DNA of 20,786 bases from JBEIJQ01 sp040380145 (GTDB lineage Bacteria > Bacteroidota > Bacteroidia > Chitinophagales > Saprospiraceae), in NCBI GenBank assembly GCA_040380145.1, contig JBEIJQ010000041.1, positions 1 to 20,786 of the forward strand. Reading direction: 5' to 3'. The notes beneath the pieces are model-generated. The model was not told the DNA's origin and did not search any database. It saw only the letters and a list, made by a program, of their open reading frames with translations. How positions within the stretch are numbered: position 1 is the first letter of the stretch; every line of letters starts with the position of its first letter. The position numbers and the translations under genes are program-made. This document shows positions 14,107 through 20,786 of the stretch, one piece after another.

Positions 14107-15126
14107 TCAAAAATGGGCCCACCCTTGGGCCGTGAGCGGGTAGAAATTGCCGCCTTTGGACTGTAGGCGCACGCCGTCTTCGGCCGGCACTATTTCGCCG
14201 ATGATCTTCACATCCATCATGTAGCGGATTTTTTCCACATCTCCGGGGGCGATGGTGAAGAGCAGTTCGTAGTCTTCGCCGCCGTGGAGGGCCGCCGTGG
14301 TGGGATCCACTTGGAACTTCAGCGATTGCTGGTAGGTATCGGGATGGATGGGCAGGAGCGCTTCCTCGACGAGGGCGCCCACGCCGGAGGCCTTGCACAG
14401 GTGGAGCAGGTCGGAGGTGAGCCCGTCCGATACATCGATCATGGCCGTAGGCACGAGTCGGGCCTGTTCGAACAGTTCCACGATATCCTTGCGGGCTTCG
14501 GGTTTGAGCTGACGACCGAGGATATAGGTCTGGTCTTCGAGATCAGGCCGGATGTCGGGGTTTTCGAGAAACAGGCGTTTTTCGCGTTCCAGCAGTTGAA
14601 GGCCCACATAGGCTCCACCGAGATCGCCGGTCACGCAGAGCACATCGCCCGGGCGTGCCCCGTGGCGGTAAACGAGTTGTTCGGCCGTGGCCGTGCCGAT
14701 GGCCGTGACGCTGATGAGCAGTCCTTTGTTGGAGGCGGAGGTGTCGCCGCCCACGAGGTCCACGCCGTAATTTTCGCAGGCCAGGCGGATGCCGGCGTAC
14801 AGTTCGTCGAGCGCTTCCACCGAAAAGCGGTTGGACACGGCGATGCCCACCACGATCTGTTCGGGCCGTGCGTTCATGGCGTATATGTCCGACAGGTTGA
14901 CCGCCACGGACTTGTAGCCGAGGTGTTTGAGCGGCATGTAGTGCAGGTCGAAGTGGATGCCCTCGAGGAGGATATCGGTGCTCACGACGGTTTTTCTGCC
15001 CCCGTGGTCGAGGACGGCGGCGTCGTCGCCGGCGGCGGTGAGCGTGGAGGGATTTTGACGGGAAAACCCGGCGGTGAGGCGGTCGATGAGGCCGAATTCC
15101 CCGAGCGAGGCGATTTCTGTGCGCAT
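14107..15126 (-). CDS. thiL: Thiamine-monophosphate kinase ThiL
   Basis: A 339-residue enzyme that phosphorylates thiamine monophosphate to thiamine diphosphate with ATP; cytoplasmic. The AIRS/PurM-fold motifs are all visible: FGLIDRL at 11-17, AAGDDAAVL at 31-39 with the metal-binding GDD, STDILLEGIHFD at 49-60 (D51), SVAVNLSDIYAM at 73-84 (D80), LVGGDTSAS at 124-132, VTGDLGGAYVGL at 165-176, IDVSDGL at 230-236 and HGGEDYELL at 281-289. The ATG at 15126 starts the conserved block; the longer open frame upstream has no family resemblance. It is divergent from the membrane TPR gene. On the minus strand a near-match promoter box (TAACTTCG, 15168-15175) precedes it, weakly supported. Confidence 0.95.
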   Translation of the reverse strand: MRTEIASLGEFGLIDRLTAGFSRQNPSTLTAAGDDAAVLDHGGRKTVVSTDILLEGIHFDLHYMPLKHLGYKSVAVNLSDIYAMNARPEQIVVGIAVSNRFSVEALDELYAGIRLACENYGVDLVGGDTSASNKGLLISVTAIGTATAEQLVYRHGARPGDVLCVTGDLGGAYVGLQLLEREKRLFLENPDIRPDLEDQTYILGRQLKPEARKDIVELFEQARLVPTAMIDVSDGLTSDLLHLCKASGVGALVEEALLPIHPDTYQQSLKFQVDPTTAALHGGEDYELLFTIAPGDVEKIRYMMDVKIIGEIVPAEDGVRLQSKGGNFYPLTAQGWAHF

Positions 15127-15227
15127 AGCAACTGTTTTTTGCGGACGAACGCCGCGGTTTAGTGGGGCGAAGTTACGACAAAAGGGCCGTTTCGGGCCGG
15201 AATCGGGCGGGTGGCAGGGTCGGATTT

Positions 15228-15268
15228 CTTTTTCTCCGCCCGCACAAATTTTCGGAGGGAGAAAAAAG
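15228..15268. other. Pyrimidine/purine hairpin between divergent genes
   Basis: CTTTTTCTCC at 15228-15237 pairs with GGAGAAAAAAG at 15258-15268 with one bulged A and a 20-base loop. It lies between the starts of thiL and the membrane TPR gene, where a terminator is not expected. Role unknown; it could be a protein-binding or regulatory structure, or chance in an A/T-run-rich gap. Confidence 0.35.
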
Positions 15269-15297
15269 GGGGACAAAAATTTTTTCGGAAAAAAAAT

Positions 15298-15305
15298 TAT
15301 CTTTG
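15298..15305 (+). promoter_or_regulatory. Bacteroidota -7 promoter box of the membrane TPR gene
   Basis: Reads TATCTTTG followed by C, an exact and typical match to TAnnTTTG. It lies 48 bases before the ATG at 15354, giving a leader of about 40 bases. Just upstream are A and T runs but no TTG at the usual -33 distance. Confidence 0.65.
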
Positions 15306-15353
15306 CGTCCGCTTTTTACCAAAAAAATCTCTTTATCAACGCGTAGCGACCTC

Positions 15354-16133
15354 ATGGCCAAGCAATTTTACCAGTACCGCAACAAGCAGCAGCAGCAGCA
15401 AGACGGTACCGTTCAGCAGCAAGTTCAGGCTCCCCAGGGCGACGACACCTTGGTGGACATCACCGAGGTGAAGGGCCGTTTCGAGCAGTTCAACGAGAAA
15501 TACGGCAAGTACGTCACTTATGTCGTGCTGGGCCTGGTCGGCTTTGTCATCGGGTACTTTGCTTTCAACAAGCTCTTCCATGAGCCGAAGGAAAAGGCTG
15601 CTGCCGAGGCTATCCTCGACGTGCAGGAGCAATTTGCGGTGGACTCCTTCCAAAATGTACTCGACGGAACCACGCGCACGATTTCGGGCGCCGACGGGGC
15701 CAGCACCACCGAGACCGTGATGGGCGCCCTGGAGATCATCAACCAGTACGGCGGCACCAAATCCGGCAACTTGGCCCATTTCTATGCGGGCGTGGCCTAC
15801 CTGAAACTCGGCCAGTTCAACGAGGCCATCCAACAGCTCGAAAGTTTCGATGCCGGCTCCACCAGCATGGAGGCCAGCGCTTACTCCGCCCTCGGCGACG
15901 CCTACTCGGAGAACGGCGATTTCGACAACGGCCTCAAGTGCTACAAAAAGGCCTGTTCCCTCTCCGCCAACGATTTCTACACGCCGATGAACTTGTTCAA
16001 GGCGGGCATGCTCTCCGAAAAGCAGGGCAACCGCGGCGAGGCCAAGGAATTCTACGAGCGCATCAAGCGCGAATTCCCGAACTCGCCCGTTTCCGCGCAG
16101 GTGGATGCCTACATCGCCCGCGTGAGCGAATGA
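15354..16133 (+). CDS. Membrane-anchored TPR protein (YfgM-like architecture)
   Basis: A 259-residue protein with a short cytoplasmic N-terminus that is glutamine-rich (five Q at 12-16, more at 21-23), one membrane segment at about 53-71 (YVTYVVLGLVGFVIGYFAF) and a periplasmic domain of tetratricopeptide repeats: AHFYAGVAYLKLGQFNEAIQQL (141-162), AYSALGDAYSENGDFDNGLKCYKKA (176-200) and FKAGMLSEKQGNRGEAKEFYERI (215-237). This is the layout of YfgM, a partner of the Sec translocon and the chaperone PpiD, and of the many Bacteroidota TPR proteins of the same shape; a role in export quality control is inferred. The ATG at 15354 is clear. A strong terminator follows. Confidence 0.85.
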   Translation: MAKQFYQYRNKQQQQQDGTVQQQVQAPQGDDTLVDITEVKGRFEQFNEKYGKYVTYVVLGLVGFVIGYFAFNKLFHEPKEKAAAEAILDVQEQFAVDSFQNVLDGTTRTISGADGASTTETVMGALEIINQYGGTKSGNLAHFYAGVAYLKLGQFNEAIQQLESFDAGSTSMEASAYSALGDAYSENGDFDNGLKCYKKACSLSANDFYTPMNLFKAGMLSEKQGNRGEAKEFYERIKREFPNSPVSAQVDAYIARVSE

Positions 16134-16161
16134 TCCGCGCACGGGTTTTCCGCGCCGGAAA

Positions 16162-16199
16162 AGAGCCATCTTCCTGAACCGAGGTGGCTCTTTTTTTTT
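16162..16199 (+). terminator. Rho-independent terminator
   Basis: AGAGCCATCT at 16162-16171 pairs with AGGTGGCTCT at 16182-16191 over ten bases with one G-T pair and a ten-base loop, followed by nine T (16191-16199). It ends the membrane TPR transcript 29 bases after its stop and separates it from the cystathionine beta-synthase gene. Confidence 0.85.
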
Positions 16200-16268
16200 G
16201 CGGTTTCCCCATCTTTTCCAACGACCTTTTTGTTCAATACTTTGCTCGACCCAATCCCGTTTTCCACC

Positions 16269-17627
16269 ATGTATTTCAACAATATCCTCGAAGCCATCGG
16301 CAACACACCTCTCGTGAAGCTCAACCGCATCGTGCAGGAGGTGCCGGCCACCGTGTTGGCCAAAATAGAAACCACCAATCCCGGCAATTCCGTCAAAGAC
16401 CGCATGGCCCTGAAAATGATCCAGGACGCCGAGGCGAACGGAAAACTCCGGCCCGGCGGCACGATCATCGAATGTACCTCCGGCAACACCGGCATGGGTC
16501 TGGCCATCGCCGCAGTGGTCAAAGGATACAAGTGCATTTTCACCACCACCGACAAGCAGTCCAAGGAAAAGGTGGACATGTTGCGGGCCGCCGGCGCCGA
16601 GGTGATCGTTTGCCCCACCAACGTGGAGGCCGACGATCCGCGCTCCTACTACAAAGTGGCCGAACGACTGAGCAAGGAGATCCCCAACTCGTTCTGGTGC
16701 AACCAATACGACAACCTGTCGAACCGCACGGCGCACTACGAGAGCACCGGCCCCGAGATCTGGGAACAGACCGGCGGCAAGATCACGCATTTCGTGGTGG
16801 GCGTGGGCACGGGCGGCACCATTTCCGGAGTGGGCCGTTATTTGAAGGAAAAAAATCCCGACATCCAGATCTGGGGCATCGACACATACGGCTCCGTGTT
16901 CAAAAAATACCACGAGACCGGTATTTTCGACAAAAACGAGATCTATCCGTATTCCACCGAGGGCATCGGCGAGGACATCCTGCCCGCCAACGTGGATTTC
17001 AAGATCATCGACCACTTCGAAAAGGTGACCGACCGGGATGCGGCCGTTTACACCCGCCAGTTGGCCCGCCAAGAGGGCATCCTCGTGGGCAACTCCGCCG
17101 GTTCCGCCGTGGCCGGTATCGTGCAGATGCGCGAAAAACTGACCAAGGACGATGTGGTGGTGGTGCTTTTCCACGACCACGCCAGCCGCTATATGGCCAA
17201 GATCTTCAACGACGATTGGATGCGCGCCCGCGGTTTCCTCGACGACGAACTGACCGTGCGGGACATTTTGTCGAAAAAAACCGACAGGGCCTTCTTGCAG
17301 GTCGAGGTCGGCCAAACGGTCCGCCAAGCCCTGGCCACCATGAAAAGCCACGATGTGTCGCAACTCCCCGTGATGCGCGGCGACGAAATGGTCGGCTCGC
17401 TCACCGAAAACGCCGTGCTGAGCTTCCTGCTCGCCAATCCCCTCGAGCATGCCGAATGCGCCGTGGAATCGCTGATGGGCGAACCGTTCCCGATCGTGCC
17501 CACCGAACTGCCGATCTCCAAACTGGGGCACTACATCACCCGCCAAGTGCCGGCGGTGGTGGCCCGCGACAAGGCTGGGGTAATGCACATCGTCACGGAT
17601 TACGACATCGTCCAATCGGTCGGCTGA
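16269..17627 (+). CDS. Cystathionine beta-synthase with C-terminal CBS domain pair
   Basis: A 452-residue PLP enzyme of the cysteine synthase/cystathionine beta-synthase fold II family, which condenses serine with homocysteine to cystathionine, or makes cysteine. Catalytic parts: NTPLVKLNR at 12-20, NPGNSVKDR at 37-45 with the PLP lysine K43, TSGNTGMGLA at 70-79, VGVGTGGTISG at 177-187 (phosphate loop) and GNSAGSAVAG at 274-283 (S277). Residues about 327-452 form two CBS motifs (for example HDVSQLPVM and VMHIVTDYDIV), the adenosyl-ligand sensing module. There is no N-terminal haem domain. The ATG at 16269 is preferred over an upstream TTG because the conserved YFNNILEAIGNTPL begins here. The next gene follows after 17 bases. 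Which of the two reactions it performs is not settled by sequence alone. Confidence 0.92.
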   Translation: MYFNNILEAIGNTPLVKLNRIVQEVPATVLAKIETTNPGNSVKDRMALKMIQDAEANGKLRPGGTIIECTSGNTGMGLAIAAVVKGYKCIFTTTDKQSKEKVDMLRAAGAEVIVCPTNVEADDPRSYYKVAERLSKEIPNSFWCNQYDNLSNRTAHYESTGPEIWEQTGGKITHFVVGVGTGGTISGVGRYLKEKNPDIQIWGIDTYGSVFKKYHETGIFDKNEIYPYSTEGIGEDILPANVDFKIIDHFEKVTDRDAAVYTRQLARQEGILVGNSAGSAVAGIVQMREKLTKDDVVVVLFHDHASRYMAKIFNDDWMRARGFLDDELTVRDILSKKTDRAFLQVEVGQTVRQALATMKSHDVSQLPVMRGDEMVGSLTENAVLSFLLANPLEHAECAVESLMGEPFPIVPTELPISKLGHYITRQVPAVVARDKAGVMHIVTDYDIVQSVG

Positions 17628-17644
17628 TCCGTGCCCCAACGCCC

Positions 17645-19066
17645 ATGATCCGTCTGCTGTTGCTTTTGGGGGTTTGTCTCGGAGTTGGTCGCGCGAACGC
17701 ACAGACTTTCGCGCTCTCGGACGAGTTTCCCCTGCCGCGCAACAGCGATTACACCCCGATCGGGGCCATCTCCGATACCTCGTACCTGCTGCTCGAACAG
17801 GGCAACCAATTTGAGGTAAAAGCGTTCGGGCCTGATATGAAGCCCCTGTGGACCCGTCCGCTCGGTTTGGAACTGCGCAACGCTGTGCGGTTGTCAGCGG
17901 CCGTTGCCCGCGAGGGATTCACTGTCGTGTACGCCCGGTCGCACCAGGGTAGCACCTGGGTAGAAGCGGCCCGCTGCGATGCCGCTGCCCGAGTGGACAC
18001 GGTCTATCGGCTGCTCGCACTCCCAAGCCGAGAGGACCTGTACCCCGAGAACGCCGTGCTTTCCGAAGACCGCTCCAAAGTGCTCGTGTGGGCTGTTCTG
18101 CCGGGCTTTGATTTGGTCGCTTCTTGTTTCGACCTCGTAACCGGCAAGGCTCTTTGGGAGCACAAAATGGCTGGCAATTACCGCTTGTTCGAACAGGATT
18201 TCGAACAGATCGTGGTGGGCAACGACGGGGTGGCGTGGTTGGTTTTCGGAGAAAACAACCGGAAAAACCGTGCCCCAACGGCTTTTCGGATGGACCGACT
18301 CGGTATGGGCACCCCGACGACTTTTCGGGCGGACATGACCGGCAAGCACTGGACCTCGGTGCGTTTTGCCGTGGACAACCTCAACGGCAAACTGATCGGT
18401 GCGGGGCTGTATGCAGACAAATACACCGTTTCGGCCAAGGGCAGTTTCAACTTCGCGGCCTCGCTGTCGGGAAGAGATTCCGTGGCCGTGCATTTCGATG
18501 CCTTTACGCCGGAGTTCGTGGCCGGCTTGACCGGCAAAAAAGTACGCAAGCGCGTGGTCGGAGTGCCCGACCTGAAAGTTCGCGAAATGGTGCTGCGCCG
18601 CGACGGCGGGCTTTTGCTCGTGGCGGAGCAGTTCCGATTTTTTGTCCGCCGCGCCAACCCATCGCCCACCTTTTACGGCCGCGTGATACCGGGCGATACC
18701 CAGACAGACTACTACTACGACGACCTGTTGCTGCTATCCTTCAATCCCGATGGCGGCGTGCACTGGAGGCAGGTTCTGTACAAGCGGCAGGTCTCTCGGG
18801 ACGACAACGGATTCTATTCCTCTTATTTCCTGATGAAAGCCCGCGCCAACCTGCGTTTTTTGTACAACGACGACATCCGCGCGGCCACGAATGTCAACGA
18901 GTACATCGTCAACGCGAGGGGCGAGTTCGAGCGCAGAAGCATCATGGAAACCGGCAAGGACAAGTTGGCCCTTTCCCTGCGCAACGCCGTGCAGATCGGT
19001 CCGAGCGCCCTGCTCGTAGTGAGCGAGCGCCGCAACGACCTGCGCTTGGTCAAAATCCAATATTGA
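17645..19066 (+). CDS. Secreted protein of unknown function
   Basis: A 473-residue protein with a signal peptide (MIRLLLLLGVCLGVGRANA, cleavage likely before Q20). The mature part has alternating short strands such as DTSYLLLEQGNQFEVKAFG, EGFTVVYARS, SKVLVWAVLPGF, GVAWLVFGENN and GGLLLVAEQF, which suggest a propeller or similar all-beta fold, but no family is recognised. It contains YYYDDLLLLSFNPDGGVHWRQ near residue 360, a common pattern in exported Bacteroidota proteins that report or bind ligands. No cysteine network, lipobox or T9SS sorting domain is visible, so it probably stays in the periplasm. The ATG is 17 bases after the cystathionine beta-synthase stop, so both are probably one transcript; a functional link is not evident. 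Confidence 0.8.
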   Translation: MIRLLLLLGVCLGVGRANAQTFALSDEFPLPRNSDYTPIGAISDTSYLLLEQGNQFEVKAFGPDMKPLWTRPLGLELRNAVRLSAAVAREGFTVVYARSHQGSTWVEAARCDAAARVDTVYRLLALPSREDLYPENAVLSEDRSKVLVWAVLPGFDLVASCFDLVTGKALWEHKMAGNYRLFEQDFEQIVVGNDGVAWLVFGENNRKNRAPTAFRMDRLGMGTPTTFRADMTGKHWTSVRFAVDNLNGKLIGAGLYADKYTVSAKGSFNFAASLSGRDSVAVHFDAFTPEFVAGLTGKKVRKRVVGVPDLKVREMVLRRDGGLLLVAEQFRFFVRRANPSPTFYGRVIPGDTQTDYYYDDLLLLSFNPDGGVHWRQVLYKRQVSRDDNGFYSSYFLMKARANLRFLYNDDIRAATNVNEYIVNARGEFERRSIMETGKDKLALSLRNAVQIGPSALLVVSERRNDLRLVKIQY

Positions 19067-19341
19067 CCTGCGGCGGCGTTCCAATAACGGATTTTCGGTT
19101 CGATTTTTCACCCCAAAACATCCCCTTTACTCGGCGAAAACTCGTCCGAAGAGGGACGATTGGCGCTTTCGGAAGAGCACGGAGCCTATTTTTTACCAAA
19201 TATTTATATTCAAAGTTTTATATATATAATTTTTTGTATTGAAAAAATTTTTTTGAAAAAAGTTCTGCGGGGCGGTTACTTTCGGGCACTGTTTTGGGAT
19301 ATATATGAGGAAACTCTGAAAAACCGTTTCCGCCCCTGCCC
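19067..19341. other. AT-rich intergenic island upstream of the Rpn gene
   Basis: About 19190-19265 is extremely AT-rich, with TTTATATATATAATTTTTTG and long A and T runs, then composition returns to normal. No gene was seen. No exact TAnnTTTG box was found; TACTTTCG at 19277-19284 is the nearest, 58 bases before the Rpn start. The end of the preceding transcript must also lie here, but no clear terminator hairpin was found. Confidence 0.5.
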
Positions 19342-20253
19342 ATGTCCCAAAAATACGATCGAATTTTCCGACAAGGCATGGCAAAACTCGCCATGCCCAT
19401 TCTGGATCCTCTGTACGGATGGAACTGGAAAACAGCCGAACCCATTTCGGACAAGCATTTCGTGGATTTCAACTACGAAACGGATTTCCTTTTCCTGCTC
19501 GACAAAGACGATCCGGTCACCAAGTCCGTGCTCCACATCGAGTTCCAGACCAACAAGTCGAGAAGTCTTTCCCGGCGCATGTTGACTTATTTCGCGGTCC
19601 TCCACCAAAAGCACCAGTGTCCGGTGCTGCAGTTGGTCATTTTCCTGAAAAAGCGGAAAAAGACGGCCAGCCATTTCCGATTGTACATTCCAGGCCAAGT
19701 GGATTTTTCCTATCGGGCGCTGTTCCTGCACGAACTATCGTTTCAGCGTTTGATCGAGCTCGGCATACCGGAGGCCTTCGTGGTGGCCATTTTGTCGGAT
19801 TTCGGCGACCTGAGCCCTGAGGAAGCCATGGCCCAAATCCTCTCGAACATCCAGGCCAAGAGCGACAACAATTCCTACTGGCAACACGTTCAAAATCTGG
19901 TCGTTTTGTCCGATCTTCGCAATCTGTCCTCCATTCTTCACCAACAACTCGACACCATGCCCAACATATACAAAACCCTGCTCCGAAAAGGCAAGACCGG
20001 CGAAAACCCCATCATCCACAACCTCCTCGAGGAAAGCCGAATGGAGGGCATTGTAGAGGGAGAGGCCAAAGGCCGTGTAGAGGGAGAGGCAAAAGGCCGT
20101 GTAGAGGGAGAGGAAAAAGGCCGCATGGAAGTTATGCGCAATTCCATAAGGGCCATGCTCAGCACCCAAAAATTTTCCGTCGAGGAAATTGCCGATCTGC
20201 TGAATGCTCCTTTGGAGCTGGTATGGTCGGTGCAGAGGGAATTGAGCAAGTAA
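19342..20253 (+). CDS. Rpn family PD-(D/E)XK nuclease (putative transposase-type)
   Basis: A 303-residue protein of the Rpn/YhgA-like recombination-promoting nuclease family. The nuclease core is at the N-terminus: D48 in FNYETDFLFLL, then VLHIEFQTN with E67 and Q69 (the E-x-Q form usual in this family) and RRMLTYFAVLH with the conserved arginine R79. Later come helical regions and the C-terminus with three VEGEAKGR-type repeats (238-261), which would form a charged helix, and a last helical domain (QKFSVEEIADLLNAPLELVWSVQREL) like the sequences that end many such proteins. E. coli Rpn proteins cut DNA and raise recA-independent recombination; that activity is inferred here. The ATG at 19342 begins the conserved block. 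It stands alone, with no recombination partner beside it. Confidence 0.88.
   Translation: MSQKYDRIFRQGMAKLAMPILDPLYGWNWKTAEPISDKHFVDFNYETDFLFLLDKDDPVTKSVLHIEFQTNKSRSLSRRMLTYFAVLHQKHQCPVLQLVIFLKKRKKTASHFRLYIPGQVDFSYRALFLHELSFQRLIELGIPEAFVVAILSDFGDLSPEEAMAQILSNIQAKSDNNSYWQHVQNLVVLSDLRNLSSILHQQLDTMPNIYKTLLRKGKTGENPIIHNLLEESRMEGIVEGEAKGRVEGEAKGRVEGEEKGRMEVMRNSIRAMLSTQKFSVEEIADLLNAPLELVWSVQRELSK
20053..20124 (+). repeat. 24-bp tandem repeat x3 inside the Rpn gene
   Basis: Three units of 24 bases (20053-20076, 20077-20100, 20101-20124), each beginning GTAGAGGGAGAGG. The first two differ by one base, C versus A, and the third by two or three. Each unit encodes eight residues, VEGEAKGR, so unit gain or loss would keep the frame. 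Confidence 0.9.
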
Positions 20254-20786
20254 ATTGGCCGGTCCGAGGGCGGTCTTGAAAAGCCTTGGATGCCTCAGAG
20301 AAACCGGCGAAATACTGACCACCTACAATTTATCAGATCGGCACAGGGAAAAATACAAACAAAAAATTCCCAGCGGTCAGCCCTTGTTTAGCGCCCCCAC
20401 GGCGTGGCTTGGGGCTTTGCCTCAGAAAACCAAACGGTTTCGGCAATTGTTGGTAGACCACATGGAACCGAGGATCCGAAATGGCCCCAATCATAGGGCA
20501 TTTTTGCACTCGGCCGAAATGGATCGGCTTATAGCCGGTTTCTTTTGACCAAAAAATCCCCAAGAGGGCAATGTCCCGCTTACGCACCCATCATGGGTGC
20601 ATCTCCTCCCTTTTTCACAAATGAGAAGATCCCAAAATCCCATAAACATTGGGCCATCAAAAAGATGCTCAAAAAGACACACAGACCGCCCCCAAAAACC
20701 AGTCAGCTCGACCAATCATTGTTTTGCCCATTTCAATGAAACGTAAAGTAAGTTCTGTGAAATTTTTTTGTGCAAAATTTTACACA
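20254..20786. other. Right end: no supported gene
   Basis: Open frames here are short and have no recognisable family; no RNA gene or IS end was seen. Small symmetric elements are present: CGGCT-TAT-AGCCG at 20525-20537 followed by a T-rich stretch, which may end the Rpn transcript, and the palindrome at 20584-20600. The last 40 bases are AT-rich. Confidence 0.55.
20584..20600. repeat. Perfect 8-bp inverted repeat GCACCCAT-C-ATGGGTGC
   Basis: GCACCCAT at 20584-20591 and ATGGGTGC at 20593-20600 are exact reverse complements around a single C. It lies in non-coding sequence 330 bases after the Rpn gene. It could be a REP-like element or a regulator site; only the symmetry is certain. Confidence 0.5.

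Noticed and set aside
16238..16244. TACTTTG before cystathionine beta-synthase as a promoter box
   Set aside because: It has one base fewer between TA and TTTG than the consensus, so it is only a near match and was not listed.
15336..17702. A 788-residue open frame on the minus strand, opposite the TPR and cystathionine beta-synthase genes
   Set aside because: It spans two real genes, a terminator and a promoter, and has Gly/His/Val-rich composition without any domain. It is the mirror frame of GC-rich codons.
20255..20548. A 97-residue open frame after the Rpn gene
   Set aside because: No family resemblance, no promoter, and composition unlike the neighbouring proteins.

Overview
The window is most likely a chromosomal segment of a GC-rich member of the Bacteroidota, possibly of the Saprospirales/Chitinophagales type (inference). 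The evidence is a type IX secretion (T9SS) C-terminal sorting domain, a Bacteroidota-type DUF3467 gene, several promoters of the Bacteroidota TAnnTTTG (-7) form, an almost complete lack of Shine-Dalgarno sites, and a secG neighbourhood typical of the phylum. No rRNA, tRNA, CRISPR array, prophage or intact insertion sequence was seen.

Left end (1-377): non-coding, with two copies of an 80-base direct repeat, a third partial copy and a perfect 16-bp inverted repeat. Positions 378-3617 (minus) form a tight five-gene operon, in transcription order: DUF3467 protein, a TPR-like cytoplasmic protein split by a one-base frameshift, SecG, a family 2 glycosyltransferase and an MBL-fold hydrolase. Divergent from it are a secreted propeller-like protein (3686-4522) and a small secreted protein built of six GDGD repeats (4729-5283). 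On the minus strand, 5360-8075 holds an S9 (DPP4-like) peptidase, also broken by a one-base frameshift, translationally overlapped by a YiiX-like cysteine hydrolase.

Middle (8184-12665): a methionine-type aminotransferase (+); an S24/LexA-like autoproteolytic regulator (-); and, divergent from the regulator, a 799-residue T9SS-secreted lysyl oxidase-like protein. The lysyl oxidase domain keeps the three copper histidines and both residues that would form the lysine tyrosylquinone cofactor. The regulator/oxidase intergenic space holds short GTAC-centred palindromes lying on both predicted promoters, so the regulator may control the oxidase (inference).

Right part: purK and thiL (minus) for purine and thiamine biosynthesis; then on the plus strand a membrane-anchored TPR protein with a clear terminator, a cystathionine beta-synthase with a C-terminal CBS pair, a secreted protein of unknown function in the same transcript, and an Rpn-family PD-(D/E)XK nuclease with a 24-bp x3 in-frame tandem repeat preceded by an AT-rich island. 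The last 530 bases show no convincing gene.

The two frameshifts are both repaired by adding one base at a short A/T run. They may be real, or assembly errors of a long-read dataset. The most interesting candidates are the lysyl oxidase/regulator pair and the GDGD-repeat protein.
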